Positions 1 to 5,094 of a DNA stretch of 5,094 nt are shown here, piece by piece. The stretch lies in the NCBI GenBank assembly GCA_009704065.1, contig WLEX01000104.1:1-5094 (forward strand). The letters run 5' to 3'. Numbering within the stretch: the stretch's first letter is position 1; the number at the start of each line of letters is the position of its first letter. The notes under the pieces are model-generated. The model saw only the letters and a list, made by a program, of their open reading frames with translations, ran no database searches and had not been told where the DNA came from. The position numbers were made by a program, and so were the translations under genes. The stretch comes from Actinomycetota bacterium. GTDB taxonomy: Bacteria > Actinomycetota > Acidimicrobiia > Acidimicrobiales > Ilumatobacteraceae.

Positions 1-1
1 A

Positions 2-8
2 GAAGGGA
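2..8 (+). promoter_or_regulatory. Ribosome binding site of the RNase E/G gene
   Basis: The purine-rich stretch GAAGGGA lies 5 bases before the ATG at 14 and is a good Shine-Dalgarno match. It supports that ATG as the true start, although the reading frame stays open to the left edge of the window and a further upstream start cannot be excluded. It is one of the few clear Shine-Dalgarno sequences here; rplU and proB lack one. Confidence 0.6.
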
Positions 9-13
9 ATTTC

Positions 14-1726
14 ATGGACACCAACGGGCGTGGCGCCGATGCGCCAACCGAAGATACAACTGCAGCACCACAACGTGAAGGGCAGAACCAAGACCGGTCT
101 GAGAACAACGGTGGGCCAAAGAAGCGCCGTCGCGGTTCGCGTGGCGGCAAGAATCGGAAAAAACCTGGTCAAGAGGGTGGAGCCGATACAGCGTCCTCGG
201 GAAATTCCCAACGAACCCCACGGCCCACTACGCCAGTTGATCCAAATCGCAAGCCACAAATTGGTGATACGCGTCCAGCGCCTGCAGTAGCGGGAGCTGA
301 GAGGTCGTCTGCTTCCCAAGAAGGAGGCGCTAAGAAGAAGCGTCGCCGTGGTGGTCGCAGTAAGTCGCGTTCAGGTTCTGGCGGTCAGGCAATTCTTGGG
401 GCAGAAGTCGATGCTGAAATCATCGAGCGTCGTCGCGGCCGGGAACGCAATGGTCGCCCTGTTGGACGGTACCTCATGTGTGTCCAGGTTCGAGACGGAG
501 TTACTCAAGTAGGTGTCATGGAAGGACGTAATCTCATCGAGCATTACGTCAGTCGTCCAGCCGACGATGTCGGTCAAATTCACGGAAACATCTATTTAGG
601 TCGTGTGCAAAACGTTCTGCCAGGTATGGAAGCCGCATTTGTCGATATTTCGACCCCTAAGAATGCTGTGTTGTACCGCGGTGACGTTCAATATGACCCC
701 GAAGATGTAGAAACCAAAGACACAGCTCGTATCGAACACATTTTGCGTTCGCGCCAAATGATCTTGTGTCAGGTCACAAAAAACCCCATTGGGGCAAAGG
801 GCGCCCGACTCACTCAGGAAGTGTCGCTTCCGGGCCGTTTTGTGGTGTTGATTCCTAATTCGAAGACATATGGCATTTCGAAGCGTCTCGAAGATTCGGA
901 ACGTCGGCGATTGCGCACCATTCTCGATCGTGTGAAGCCTGCACACCACGGCGTCATTGTGCGTACTGCTGCCGAACACGCAACAGAACATGAATTGACC
1001 GCCGACATGACTCGTTTGCTCGAAGAGTGGGCAAAGATTGAAGAAGCCTCCAAAGATCAGTCGGCACCTGGGCTCTTGTATCGCGAACCTGAACTAGCCG
1101 TTCGTACCATTCGTGAAGAGTTCAACGCTGAATATCGTGGTGTTCTTATCGACGATCGCGAACTTTTCGAAGAAGTGCATAGCTATGTAGCTGCATTTAA
1201 TCCTGAATTGGCAGATCGTGTCGAATACTTCGATCGTGATGTAGAGCCATTGTCTTTGTTTGAAACTCAACATGTGCACGAACAGCTTCATAAGGCCCTC
1301 GATCGCAAGGTGTGGTTGCCATCAGGTGGTTCACTCATCATCGAACACACTGAAGCCCTGACGGTCATCGACGTCAACACCGGAAAAAATGTCGGAACCT
1401 CGAACCTCGAGCAGACTGTTTTCCAAAACAATCTCGAAGCTGCGCAAGAAGTCGCCCATCAGTTGCGGTTACGCGATATTGGCGGAATCATCGTGATCGA
1501 CTTCATCGATATGGAAATCAAAGACAATCGAAAGAAAGTCATTGAGTCATTCCGTCAGGCCCTCAGTCGTGACAAGACCCGCACACAAGTTTTCGACATT
1601 TCCGAGCTCGGACTCGTCGAGATGACTCGCAAGAGGATTGGCGAAGGCCTTCTCACGGCGTTTGCTGGTGAGTGTCCGGAATGCTCTGGGCGCGGCATCA
1701 AGGTCGATTTTGGGCTTCTCGACTAG
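14..1726 (+). CDS. rne: Ribonuclease E/G family endoribonuclease
   Basis: This is a 570-residue Rne/Rng endoribonuclease, which cleaves single-stranded A/U-rich RNA in mRNA decay and in rRNA and tRNA maturation. Residues 1 to about 150 look disordered and very basic, with two arginine-rich clusters (KKRRRGSRGG from 36, KKKRRRGGR from 107) likely to bind RNA. An S1-like domain follows (GNIYLGRV at 191-198), then the 5' sensor and DNase I-like catalytic regions. The predicted Mg-binding aspartates are D453 in VIDVNTGKN and D496 in IVIDFIDM. Their 43-residue spacing equals D303/D346 of E. coli RNase E. CPECSGRG (C554, C557) matches the zinc-link, again with E. coli spacing. The protein ends 13 residues after C557, so the RNase G-type small domain and the degradosome scaffold are absent, as is broadly true of actinobacterial forms. 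The start at 14 has a good ribosome binding site. The symbol could equally be rng; the family is certain. Confidence 0.95.
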   Translation: MDTNGRGADAPTEDTTAAPQREGQNQDRSENNGGPKKRRRGSRGGKNRKKPGQEGGADTASSGNSQRTPRPTTPVDPNRKPQIGDTRPAPAVAGAERSSASQEGGAKKKRRRGGRSKSRSGSGGQAILGAEVDAEIIERRRGRERNGRPVGRYLMCVQVRDGVTQVGVMEGRNLIEHYVSRPADDVGQIHGNIYLGRVQNVLPGMEAAFVDISTPKNAVLYRGDVQYDPEDVETKDTARIEHILRSRQMILCQVTKNPIGAKGARLTQEVSLPGRFVVLIPNSKTYGISKRLEDSERRRLRTILDRVKPAHHGVIVRTAAEHATEHELTADMTRLLEEWAKIEEASKDQSAPGLLYREPELAVRTIREEFNAEYRGVLIDDRELFEEVHSYVAAFNPELADRVEYFDRDVEPLSLFETQHVHEQLHKALDRKVWLPSGGSLIIEHTEALTVIDVNTGKNVGTSNLEQTVFQNNLEAAQEVAHQLRLRDIGGIIVIDFIDMEIKDNRKKVIESFRQALSRDKTRTQVFDISELGLVEMTRKRIGEGLLTAFAGECPECSGRGIKVDFGLLD

Positions 1727-1755
1727 AGAAAATCCCGTAAATACTCAAAACAATC

Positions 1756-1777
1756 GGTTCTGGCGTTGGTCGGAACC
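1756..1777 (+). other. Imperfect stem-loop between rne and rplU
   Basis: GGTTCTGG at 1756-1763 can pair with TCGGAACC at 1770-1777 through eight pairs, two of them G-T, leaving a six-base loop CGTTGG. The outer five pairs are perfect. No T-run follows the right arm, so it is not a standard intrinsic terminator. It could be a weak terminator or 3' end of the RNase mRNA, or part of a ribosomal-protein leader for rplU. The structure is read by eye and could be chance. Confidence 0.35.
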
Positions 1778-1795
1778 CCTTATCGCAGATAGGTT
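1766..1795 (+). promoter_or_regulatory. Candidate promoter for rplU-rpmA
   Basis: TAGGTT at 1790-1795 fits the actinobacterial -10 pattern TANNNT. TTGGTC at 1766-1771 is a weak -35 (TTG matches) with an 18-base spacer. Transcription would begin at about 1802-1805, at or just before the rplU ATG at 1805. No good Shine-Dalgarno sequence precedes that ATG, which agrees with a leaderless start. The match rests on short degenerate motifs, so the call is tentative. The -35 half overlaps the stem-loop at 1756-1777. Confidence 0.35.
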
Positions 1796-1804
1796 TAACC
1801 CGCT

Positions 1805-2116
1805 ATGTACGCAGTGATCGCATCAGGTGGCAAACAGGAGAAAGTCGCGCAGGGCCAAAAAGTCCAGCTCGAACTTCTGCATGTCGAAGACGGTACCGAG
1901 GTCTCCCTCATACCCGTCCTATTAGTAGACGGCACCACGGTGCTGTCAACACCCGACCAGTTGAAAGGTGCCTCTGTAAAGGGCCGCGTTGTCGGCACCG
2001 CAAAGGGACCAAAGATCGACGGCTTTACTTATAAGCGCCGTACCAATCAGCGCAAGCGCTTTGGTCATCGCCAGCAGTATTCCGTTGTCGAAATCACCTC
2101 CATAGCGAAAGGCTGA
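1805..2116 (+). CDS. rplU: 50S ribosomal protein L21
   Basis: This encodes bacterial ribosomal protein L21 (bL21), a 50S protein that binds 23S rRNA and contacts L20. The 103-residue length is normal for the family. The start MYAVIASGGKQ matches the conserved N-terminal signature. The basic C-terminal region shows the family pattern K70-I71, F74, Y76-K77 followed by FGHRQ at 86-90, the part that binds rRNA. The ATG at 1805 is fixed by the conserved N-terminus. It is the first gene of a two-gene unit with rpmA, which begins 6 bases after its stop. It lies 78 bases after the RNase gene, a neighbour it has in many bacteria. There is no clear Shine-Dalgarno sequence, and a candidate -10 element sits 9 bases upstream, so translation may be leaderless. 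Nothing in the protein is unusual. Confidence 0.98.
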   Translation: MYAVIASGGKQEKVAQGQKVQLELLHVEDGTEVSLIPVLLVDGTTVLSTPDQLKGASVKGRVVGTAKGPKIDGFTYKRRTNQRKRFGHRQQYSVVEITSIAKG

Positions 2117-2122
2117 CCCAGA

Positions 2123-2377
2123 ATGTCAAAGACTAAGGGCGGCGGCTCCACAAGGAACGGCCGCGACTCAAACGCACAGCGCCTCGGCGTCAAAGTATTC
2201 GATGGCACTGCCATCACTTCAGGAACCATCCTCATTCGCCAGCGCGGCACACGTACGCATCCTGGAAAGAACGTCGGAATTGGTAAAGACGACACCTTGT
2301 TTGCAACCGTTGACGGCAGCGTCAAGTTTGGTGAGCGCAAAGGTCGCAAGATTGTCGATGTCATTCCGTTCGAGTAA
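2123..2377 (+). CDS. rpmA: 50S ribosomal protein L27
   Basis: This encodes bacterial ribosomal protein L27 (bL27), whose flexible N-terminus reaches the peptidyl transferase centre. The 84-residue length is typical. The hallmark stretch [19 protein letters not shown] is at 6-24, RQRGT at 39-43, and [16 protein letters not shown] at 46-61. The protein begins MSKTKGGGS, close to the usual MAHKKGGGS, so it is the form that needs no N-terminal cleavage, unlike Firmicutes L27 with its protease-removed extension. The gene follows rplU after 6 bases; GAAAGG at 2107-2112, inside the end of rplU, is a possible Shine-Dalgarno sequence with a rather long 10-base spacer, so translational coupling is likely. 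A strong hairpin terminator follows 26 bases after the stop. Obg, which usually follows directly, is separated here by the inverted dGTPase gene. Confidence 0.98.
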   Translation: MSKTKGGGSTRNGRDSNAQRLGVKVFDGTAITSGTILIRQRGTRTHPGKNVGIGKDDTLFATVDGSVKFGERKGRKIVDVIPFE

Positions 2378-2403
2378 ATCGACAGATTGAAAAATTCGTT
2401 ATA

Positions 2404-2431
2404 CAAAAGCACACCTTCGGGTGTGCTTTTG
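2404..2431. terminator. Bidirectional intrinsic terminator between rpmA and the dGTPase gene
   Basis: CAAAAGCACACC at 2404-2415 and GGTGTGCTTTTG at 2420-2431 are perfect reverse complements, giving a 12-bp stem around the loop TTCG. C(UUCG)G on the + strand is an exceptionally stable tetraloop. The stem has a GC-rich apex and A/T-rich base, so each strand ends in TTTT, the form expected of an intrinsic terminator working both ways. It lies 26 bases after the rpmA stop and 10 bases after the stop of the convergent dGTPase gene, so one element can serve both. Confidence 0.9.
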
Positions 2432-2441
2432 TCGTTTCTGG

Positions 2442-3539
2442 CTACAGGTCGCCGAGAAGCGTGTCGATGCCTTGGGGCAGTTTGTGTCGTGGATAGTCGA
2501 GAAGGGTGAGAGCTTGGCGACAGGCAAAGCGGTCTGTCATGCCTCCGACGTATCCCACTGATTCATGAGCAGCTGCGATGGTATGGGCATCGAACGGTGA
2601 TTCGTTCCAAGACGGCAACAACATGGGGGTGGCGATGAAATGGTCGACAAGTGAACGCAACATGTCGACAACTGCTGTTGCCTGCGCACGTGACTCGTCA
2701 CGGTGATAAATGCTTTCGTAATTGAATTGTCGAAAGAGCGCCAATGCTTCTGCGATATCGGGAACCATGCCAATCCGTCCGGTGTGTGCAGTTGCATCGA
2801 TCATGCCGGTGATGAATGCACTGAGTTGCTCGCGACGAGTCGTGCCGCATCGGTCGATAACTAGGCGTGGTAACTGGTGAGGAGCAACGATTCCTGCGTC
2901 GACAGCATCTTCAAAGTCGTGACACACATATGCAATGCGGTCTGCCCAGCTCACTACTTCGGCTTCAGGCGTAGACGGTGCAGGTCGTGACCAACTGTGA
3001 TTACGCACACCATCAAGTGTTTCGGCGCACAGATTGAGAGGAGTAAGAACGACATCAGAGCCCCACACCGCATGGTCGTACCCACCGTCGAGGTAAGGAG
3101 AAAGGGCATCCTCGCTCGCGTGGCCACCAGGCCCGTGACCGCAGTCGTGCGCCAGAGCAATGGCTTCAGTGAGAGCAACATTGAGGCGCAACACCCGTGC
3201 AATAGAAACGGCGACTTGGGCTACTTCGAGTGCGTGAGTGAGGCGGGTGCGCTGATGGTCATCGGGGAAAACAAAAACCTGAGTTTTTCCGGCTAATCGG
3301 CGAAAGGAGGATGCATGAAGAATTCGATCGCGGTCACGTTCGAAGCACGTGCGATACGGGTCTGGCTCTTCGGGTATGGCTCTGGTGCCAGGACCAGTGG
3401 CATGAGTGGCAAGAGGGGCGAGAAACGAACCAATTTCGGCTTCTCGCTGATGACGGTCGGCAATATCGGTGGTGCCGATGGCTGCCCAAGAGTCTGCATG
3501 AGCCACCGTGATGGAAGGTGAGCTATCGAAGCCAGACAT
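2442..3539 (-). CDS. dgt: Deoxyguanosinetriphosphate triphosphohydrolase-like HD-domain protein
   Basis: This is a dGTPase-family dNTP triphosphohydrolase, which splits dGTP or other dNTPs into deoxynucleoside and triphosphate and so limits dNTP pools in the cytoplasm. With the ATG at 3539 it has 365 residues, near the short class rather than the 505-residue E. coli Dgt. DRDRILHASSFRRL and KTQV (about 70-88) match the conserved N-terminal signature. The HD metal site appears complete: H102 in RTRLTH, H131-D132 in LAHDCGHGPGGH, and D200 in SWADRIAY. GMTDRFA at 333-339 is the conserved C-terminal motif. The same frame stays open to 3815, but that would run into the obg start region with low-complexity Pro/Ser-rich sequence unlike the family, so it is rejected. 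GTG at 3587 (381 residues) is a real alternative because a -10-like TATCGT precedes it by 6 bases. The gene is convergent with rpmA and divergent from obg. Actual substrate preference cannot be read from sequence. Confidence 0.9.
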   Translation of the reverse strand: MSGFDSSPSITVAHADSWAAIGTTDIADRHQREAEIGSFLAPLATHATGPGTRAIPEEPDPYRTCFERDRDRILHASSFRRLAGKTQVFVFPDDHQRTRLTHALEVAQVAVSIARVLRLNVALTEAIALAHDCGHGPGGHASEDALSPYLDGGYDHAVWGSDVVLTPLNLCAETLDGVRNHSWSRPAPSTPEAEVVSWADRIAYVCHDFEDAVDAGIVAPHQLPRLVIDRCGTTRREQLSAFITGMIDATAHTGRIGMVPDIAEALALFRQFNYESIYHRDESRAQATAVVDMLRSLVDHFIATPMLLPSWNESPFDAHTIAAAHESVGYVGGMTDRFACRQALTLLDYPRHKLPQGIDTLLGDL

Positions 3540-3543
3540 GGTG

Positions 3544-3560
3544 GATGCCCATGTGGCATC
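3544..3560. repeat. Short inverted repeat at the start of the dGTPase gene
   Basis: GATGCC at 3544-3549 and GGCATC at 3555-3560 are perfect reverse complements around a five-base centre (CATGT). The repeat ends 4 bases upstream of the dGTPase ATG at 3539. It could be a small operator or an mRNA hairpin near the ribosome entry site. Six-base arms are short enough to arise by chance, and if translation starts at GTG 3587 the repeat lies inside the coding region. Confidence 0.3.
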
Positions 3561-3593
3561 ACGAGAGGAGGGGTCTCTTTGCGTCACATCTCC

Positions 3594-3599
3594 ACGATA
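3594..3599 (-). promoter_or_regulatory. Candidate -10 element for the dGTPase gene
   Basis: Read on the minus strand the hexamer is TATCGT, which fits TANNNT. It is followed by six bases (GGAGAT) and then an in-frame GTG at 3587. This spacing is what is expected of leaderless actinobacterial genes, where the transcript begins at the start codon. If transcription starts here but translation begins at ATG 3539, the leader would be about 48 bases with no clear Shine-Dalgarno sequence. No -35 hexamer was recognised. Confidence 0.35.
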
Positions 3600-3649
3600 G
3601 GTGAGTGGTGTGTCGCCCAGATGCGACCATGGACGGCAGTAGCCTGTGC

Positions 3650-3653
3650 GGAG
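3650..3653 (+). promoter_or_regulatory. Ribosome binding site deciding the obg start
   Basis: GGAG lies 4 bases before the ATG at 3658. It supports that ATG over the in-frame GTG at 3646, which has no ribosome binding site and would add only MRSP before the conserved Obg N-terminus. The spacing is a little short, so the match is moderate. Confidence 0.5.
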
Positions 3654-3657
3654 TCCT

Positions 3658-4908
3658 ATGAGCGTATTTGTCGATGAAGCCCAACTCAATGTCAAGGGTG
3701 GGCAAGGCGGCGCTGGCTGCGTGAGTTTTCGTCGTGAAGGTCCCGAATCTATGGGTGGACCTAACGGTGGTGACGGCGGCAAAGGCGGCGATGTATGGCT
3801 AGTTGCCGACCGCAATGTGGCCTCGCTACTTGCATTTCGAGACCATCCACATCGTCGTGCAAAAGATGGTGTGCACGGAAAAGGTAAAGATCTTCATGGT
3901 CGCCGTGGTGAAGACCTGTTCATTGCTGTTCCCGAAGGAACTGTGGCCAAAGACATGTACTCCGGCGAAATCTTGGCAGACCTTGTGCATCACGGAGACA
4001 GATGGATGGCATCGCCAGGTGGTCGCGGGGGACGAGGCAATGCAAAGTTCTTCAACAACAGGCGTCGCGCTCCTTCATTTGCAGAACAAGGTGAAGACGC
4101 AACAGAACGTTGGTTAGCGCTCGAACTAAAACTGATGGCCGACGTTGCACTGGTGGGTTTTCCCAATGCTGGCAAGAGCACTTTTATTTCAACGGTGTCT
4201 GCAGCAAAACCAAAAATCGCTAACTATCCGTTCACCACTCTTGAACCACATCTAGGTGTTGTTCGTATCGATGACTCAACCGAGTTCATCATGGCCGACA
4301 TTCCAGGGTTGATTGAAGGCGCCAGCGAAGGCCGTGGCCTCGGGCATCAGTTCTTGCGTCATATCGAACGTGCACGAGTGCTGTGCTATCTCATTGATCT
4401 CGTAGCACTCGATGGCATAGAGCCCGATGAACAATTACGAATCCTTCAACACGAGGTGGGTAACTACCGTCCCGAATTGCTGGCTCGTCCGTCACTGATT
4501 GTGGGAACAAAGACCGACAGCATTACGCCCGAGGCACTAGCCGAATGGCCTCACTTGTCGATGTCCGCAATCACCACACAAAATGTCAGAAAGATTGTTG
4601 GCGAATTGGCTCAACAAGTGACATATGCACGCGACGCTGAACCCGATGTGGAAGCAACTGTCATCATGCGCCCTGAACCAGAGCACGCATGGGTAGAACA
4701 ACTCAAACAAAATGAATTCCGCGTTCATGGTCGTGGGGCAGAGCGAATTGTGGCTCTGAACGATGTCACCACACCTGAGGCTCTTAACTACATTGACGAA
4801 AAACTAGCGAAGTTGGGCGTACCTAAACTTCTGTCGCGCGCCGGAGTGCGCGAGGGCGATGTTGTATGGATTTCGCAATTCAGTTTCGAATTTGTCCCAG
4901 AAGTGTAA
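3658..4908 (+). CDS. obg: GTPase Obg (CgtA), ribosome assembly and stress GTPase
   Basis: Obg is a slow GTPase that binds the 50S subunit, acts in late 50S assembly and links it to (p)ppGpp and growth state. The 416-residue product has all three domains. The glycine-rich Obg fold covers about 1-157 (starting MSVFVDEAQLNVKGGQGGAG). The G domain covers about 160-330, with P-loop GFPNAGKST at 167-175, NYPFTT at 189-194 for switch I, DIPGLIEGA from 214 for G3, TKTD at 284-287 for G4, and SAIT at 303-306 for G5. A C-terminal OCT domain covers about 340-412, a domain found in only part of the family and typical of Actinobacteria. G4 departs from the usual NKxD (Asn to Thr). The ATG at 3658 has GGAG upstream and gives the standard N-terminus. 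proB follows after 10 bases. Upstream is the inverted dGTPase gene, so obg probably has its own promoter rather than using that of rplU-rpmA. Confidence 0.97.
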   Translation: MSVFVDEAQLNVKGGQGGAGCVSFRREGPESMGGPNGGDGGKGGDVWLVADRNVASLLAFRDHPHRRAKDGVHGKGKDLHGRRGEDLFIAVPEGTVAKDMYSGEILADLVHHGDRWMASPGGRGGRGNAKFFNNRRRAPSFAEQGEDATERWLALELKLMADVALVGFPNAGKSTFISTVSAAKPKIANYPFTTLEPHLGVVRIDDSTEFIMADIPGLIEGASEGRGLGHQFLRHIERARVLCYLIDLVALDGIEPDEQLRILQHEVGNYRPELLARPSLIVGTKTDSITPEALAEWPHLSMSAITTQNVRKIVGELAQQVTYARDAEPDVEATVIMRPEPEHAWVEQLKQNEFRVHGRGAERIVALNDVTTPEALNYIDEKLAKLGVPKLLSRAGVREGDVVWISQFSFEFVPEV

Positions 4909-4918
4909 GTCTGTAGCA

Positions 4919-5094
4919 ATGCGAGTTGTAGTAAAAATTGGCACTTCATCATTAACCAATGACGACGGCCATATTCGCCAAGATGTCATCTCTTCCGTGG
5001 CTTCTCAGTTGGCGAGTGCGCGCAAAGATGGCCATGAAGTCATTTTGGTGACCTCAGGTGCTGTTGCATCTGGCGTGGCCGGACTTGGTCTTTC
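4919..5094 (+). CDS. proB: Glutamate 5-kinase, N-terminal part (cut by window edge)
   Basis: The frame from ATG 4919 stays open to the right edge, giving 58 complete codons and two extra bases. The translation starts MRVVVKIGTSSLT, the phosphate-binding N-terminus of the amino acid kinase fold, and has VTSGAVASG at 44-52 followed by the AGLGL stretch typical of glutamate 5-kinase. The enzyme phosphorylates L-glutamate with ATP, the first and feedback-controlled step of proline synthesis. The remaining kinase domain and any PUA domain lie outside the window. The gene starts 10 bases after the obg stop with no good Shine-Dalgarno sequence, suggesting cotranscription and perhaps translational coupling with obg. 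The obg-proB order is common in Actinobacteria and supports the call. Other amino acid kinases (aspartokinase, UMP kinase) share the fold but not this N-terminal pattern or context. Confidence 0.92.
   Translation, partial: MRVVVKIGTSSLTNDDGHIRQDVISSVASQLASARKDGHEVILVTSGAVASGVAGLGL

Larger units (their letters stand above)
3540..3657. promoter_or_regulatory. Divergent intergenic region between dgt and obg
   Basis: These 118 bases separate the start codons of two divergently transcribed genes, so promoters for both should lie here. On the minus strand TATCGT (3594-3599) is a -10 candidate for the dGTPase gene. On the plus strand TAGCCT (3640-3645) fits TANNNT and would start transcription just before the obg ATG at 3658. 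Neither has a convincing -35 element. A short inverted repeat lies at 3544-3560. If the dGTPase gene starts at GTG 3587, the gap shrinks to 70 bases. Confidence 0.55.

Noticed and set aside
119..370. Similarity between the two arginine-rich clusters of the RNase N-terminus as a DNA repeat.
   Set aside because: The two stretches share amino acid composition but differ in codons and spacing, so they look like low-complexity protein sequence and not a recent duplication.
596..991. A 131-codon open frame on the minus strand inside the RNase E/G gene.
   Set aside because: It lies fully within a conserved catalytic gene, has no ribosome binding site noticed and no recognisable motif; it is an antisense shadow.
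2065..2412. A 115-codon open frame on the minus strand covering rpmA.
   Set aside because: It is antisense to the conserved L27 gene, starts inside the terminator hairpin, and shows no family features.
3303..3521. A perfect AAAGGAGG followed by ATG at 3315 and a 68-codon frame on the + strand, inside the dGTPase gene.
   Set aside because: The AAAGGAGG is the reverse complement of the codons for the conserved Ser-Ser-Phe of the dGTPase motif HASSFRRL, so it is explained by coding on the other strand. The frame has no recognisable protein features.
3646..3657. GTG at 3646 as the obg start.
   Set aside because: It adds only four non-conserved residues, has no ribosome binding site, and the ATG at 3658 has GGAG upstream and gives the usual Obg N-terminus.
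3540..3815. N-terminal extension of the dGTPase frame by 92 codons to an ATG at 3815, overlapping the start of obg on the other strand.
   Set aside because: The added residues are Pro/Ser/Thr-rich and unlike the family, and 3658-3815 encodes the highly conserved Obg N-terminus, so the open frame there is an antisense by-product of glycine-rich codons.

Overview
The window is a compact chromosomal housekeeping segment, not an accessory or mobile region. It holds, in order: an RNase E/G family endoribonuclease (+), the ribosomal proteins L21 and L27 (+), a dGTPase-like HD-domain phosphohydrolase (-), the ribosome-assembly GTPase Obg (+), and the first 58 codons of glutamate 5-kinase (+), cut by the window edge. 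The order rne - rplU - rpmA - obg - proB is the arrangement commonly seen in Actinomycetota. An RNase E core with an arginine-rich N-terminal extension and no C-terminal degradosome tail also fits that phylum. Base composition looks moderate rather than strongly GC-rich, which would suit an aquatic, uncultured actinobacterial lineage (perhaps Acidimicrobiia). That finer placement is inference and weakly supported.

Layout. Positions 14-1726 encode RNase E/G, preceded by a good ribosome binding site at the window edge. The 78-base gap 1727-1804 carries an imperfect stem-loop and a candidate promoter lying so close to the rplU start that a leaderless transcript is possible. rplU and rpmA (1805-2377) are separated by 6 bases and form one unit. 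A perfect 12-bp hairpin with a TTCG loop (2404-2431) follows and sits 10 bases beyond the stop codon of the convergent dGTPase gene, so it can terminate transcription from both sides. The dGTPase gene runs leftward from about 3539. A 118-base divergent intergenic region (3540-3657) separates it from obg (3658-4908), which is followed after 10 bases by proB (4919 to the end).

How the parts fit. RNase E/G, L21, L27 and Obg all serve ribosome production and RNA turnover: rRNA and mRNA processing, two 50S proteins (L27 reaching the peptidyl transferase centre), and a GTPase acting in late 50S assembly. The dGTPase controls dNTP pools and is the odd member: it is inverted and splits rplU-rpmA from obg, which are usually contiguous. 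proB begins proline synthesis and probably shares the obg transcript.

I found no CRISPR array, insertion sequence, tRNA, rRNA, phage gene or defence gene, and no convincing undescribed system. The points most worth a second look are the inverted dGTPase insertion, the leader upstream of rplU, the divergent promoter with an ambiguous dGTPase start, and a non-canonical G4 motif in Obg.
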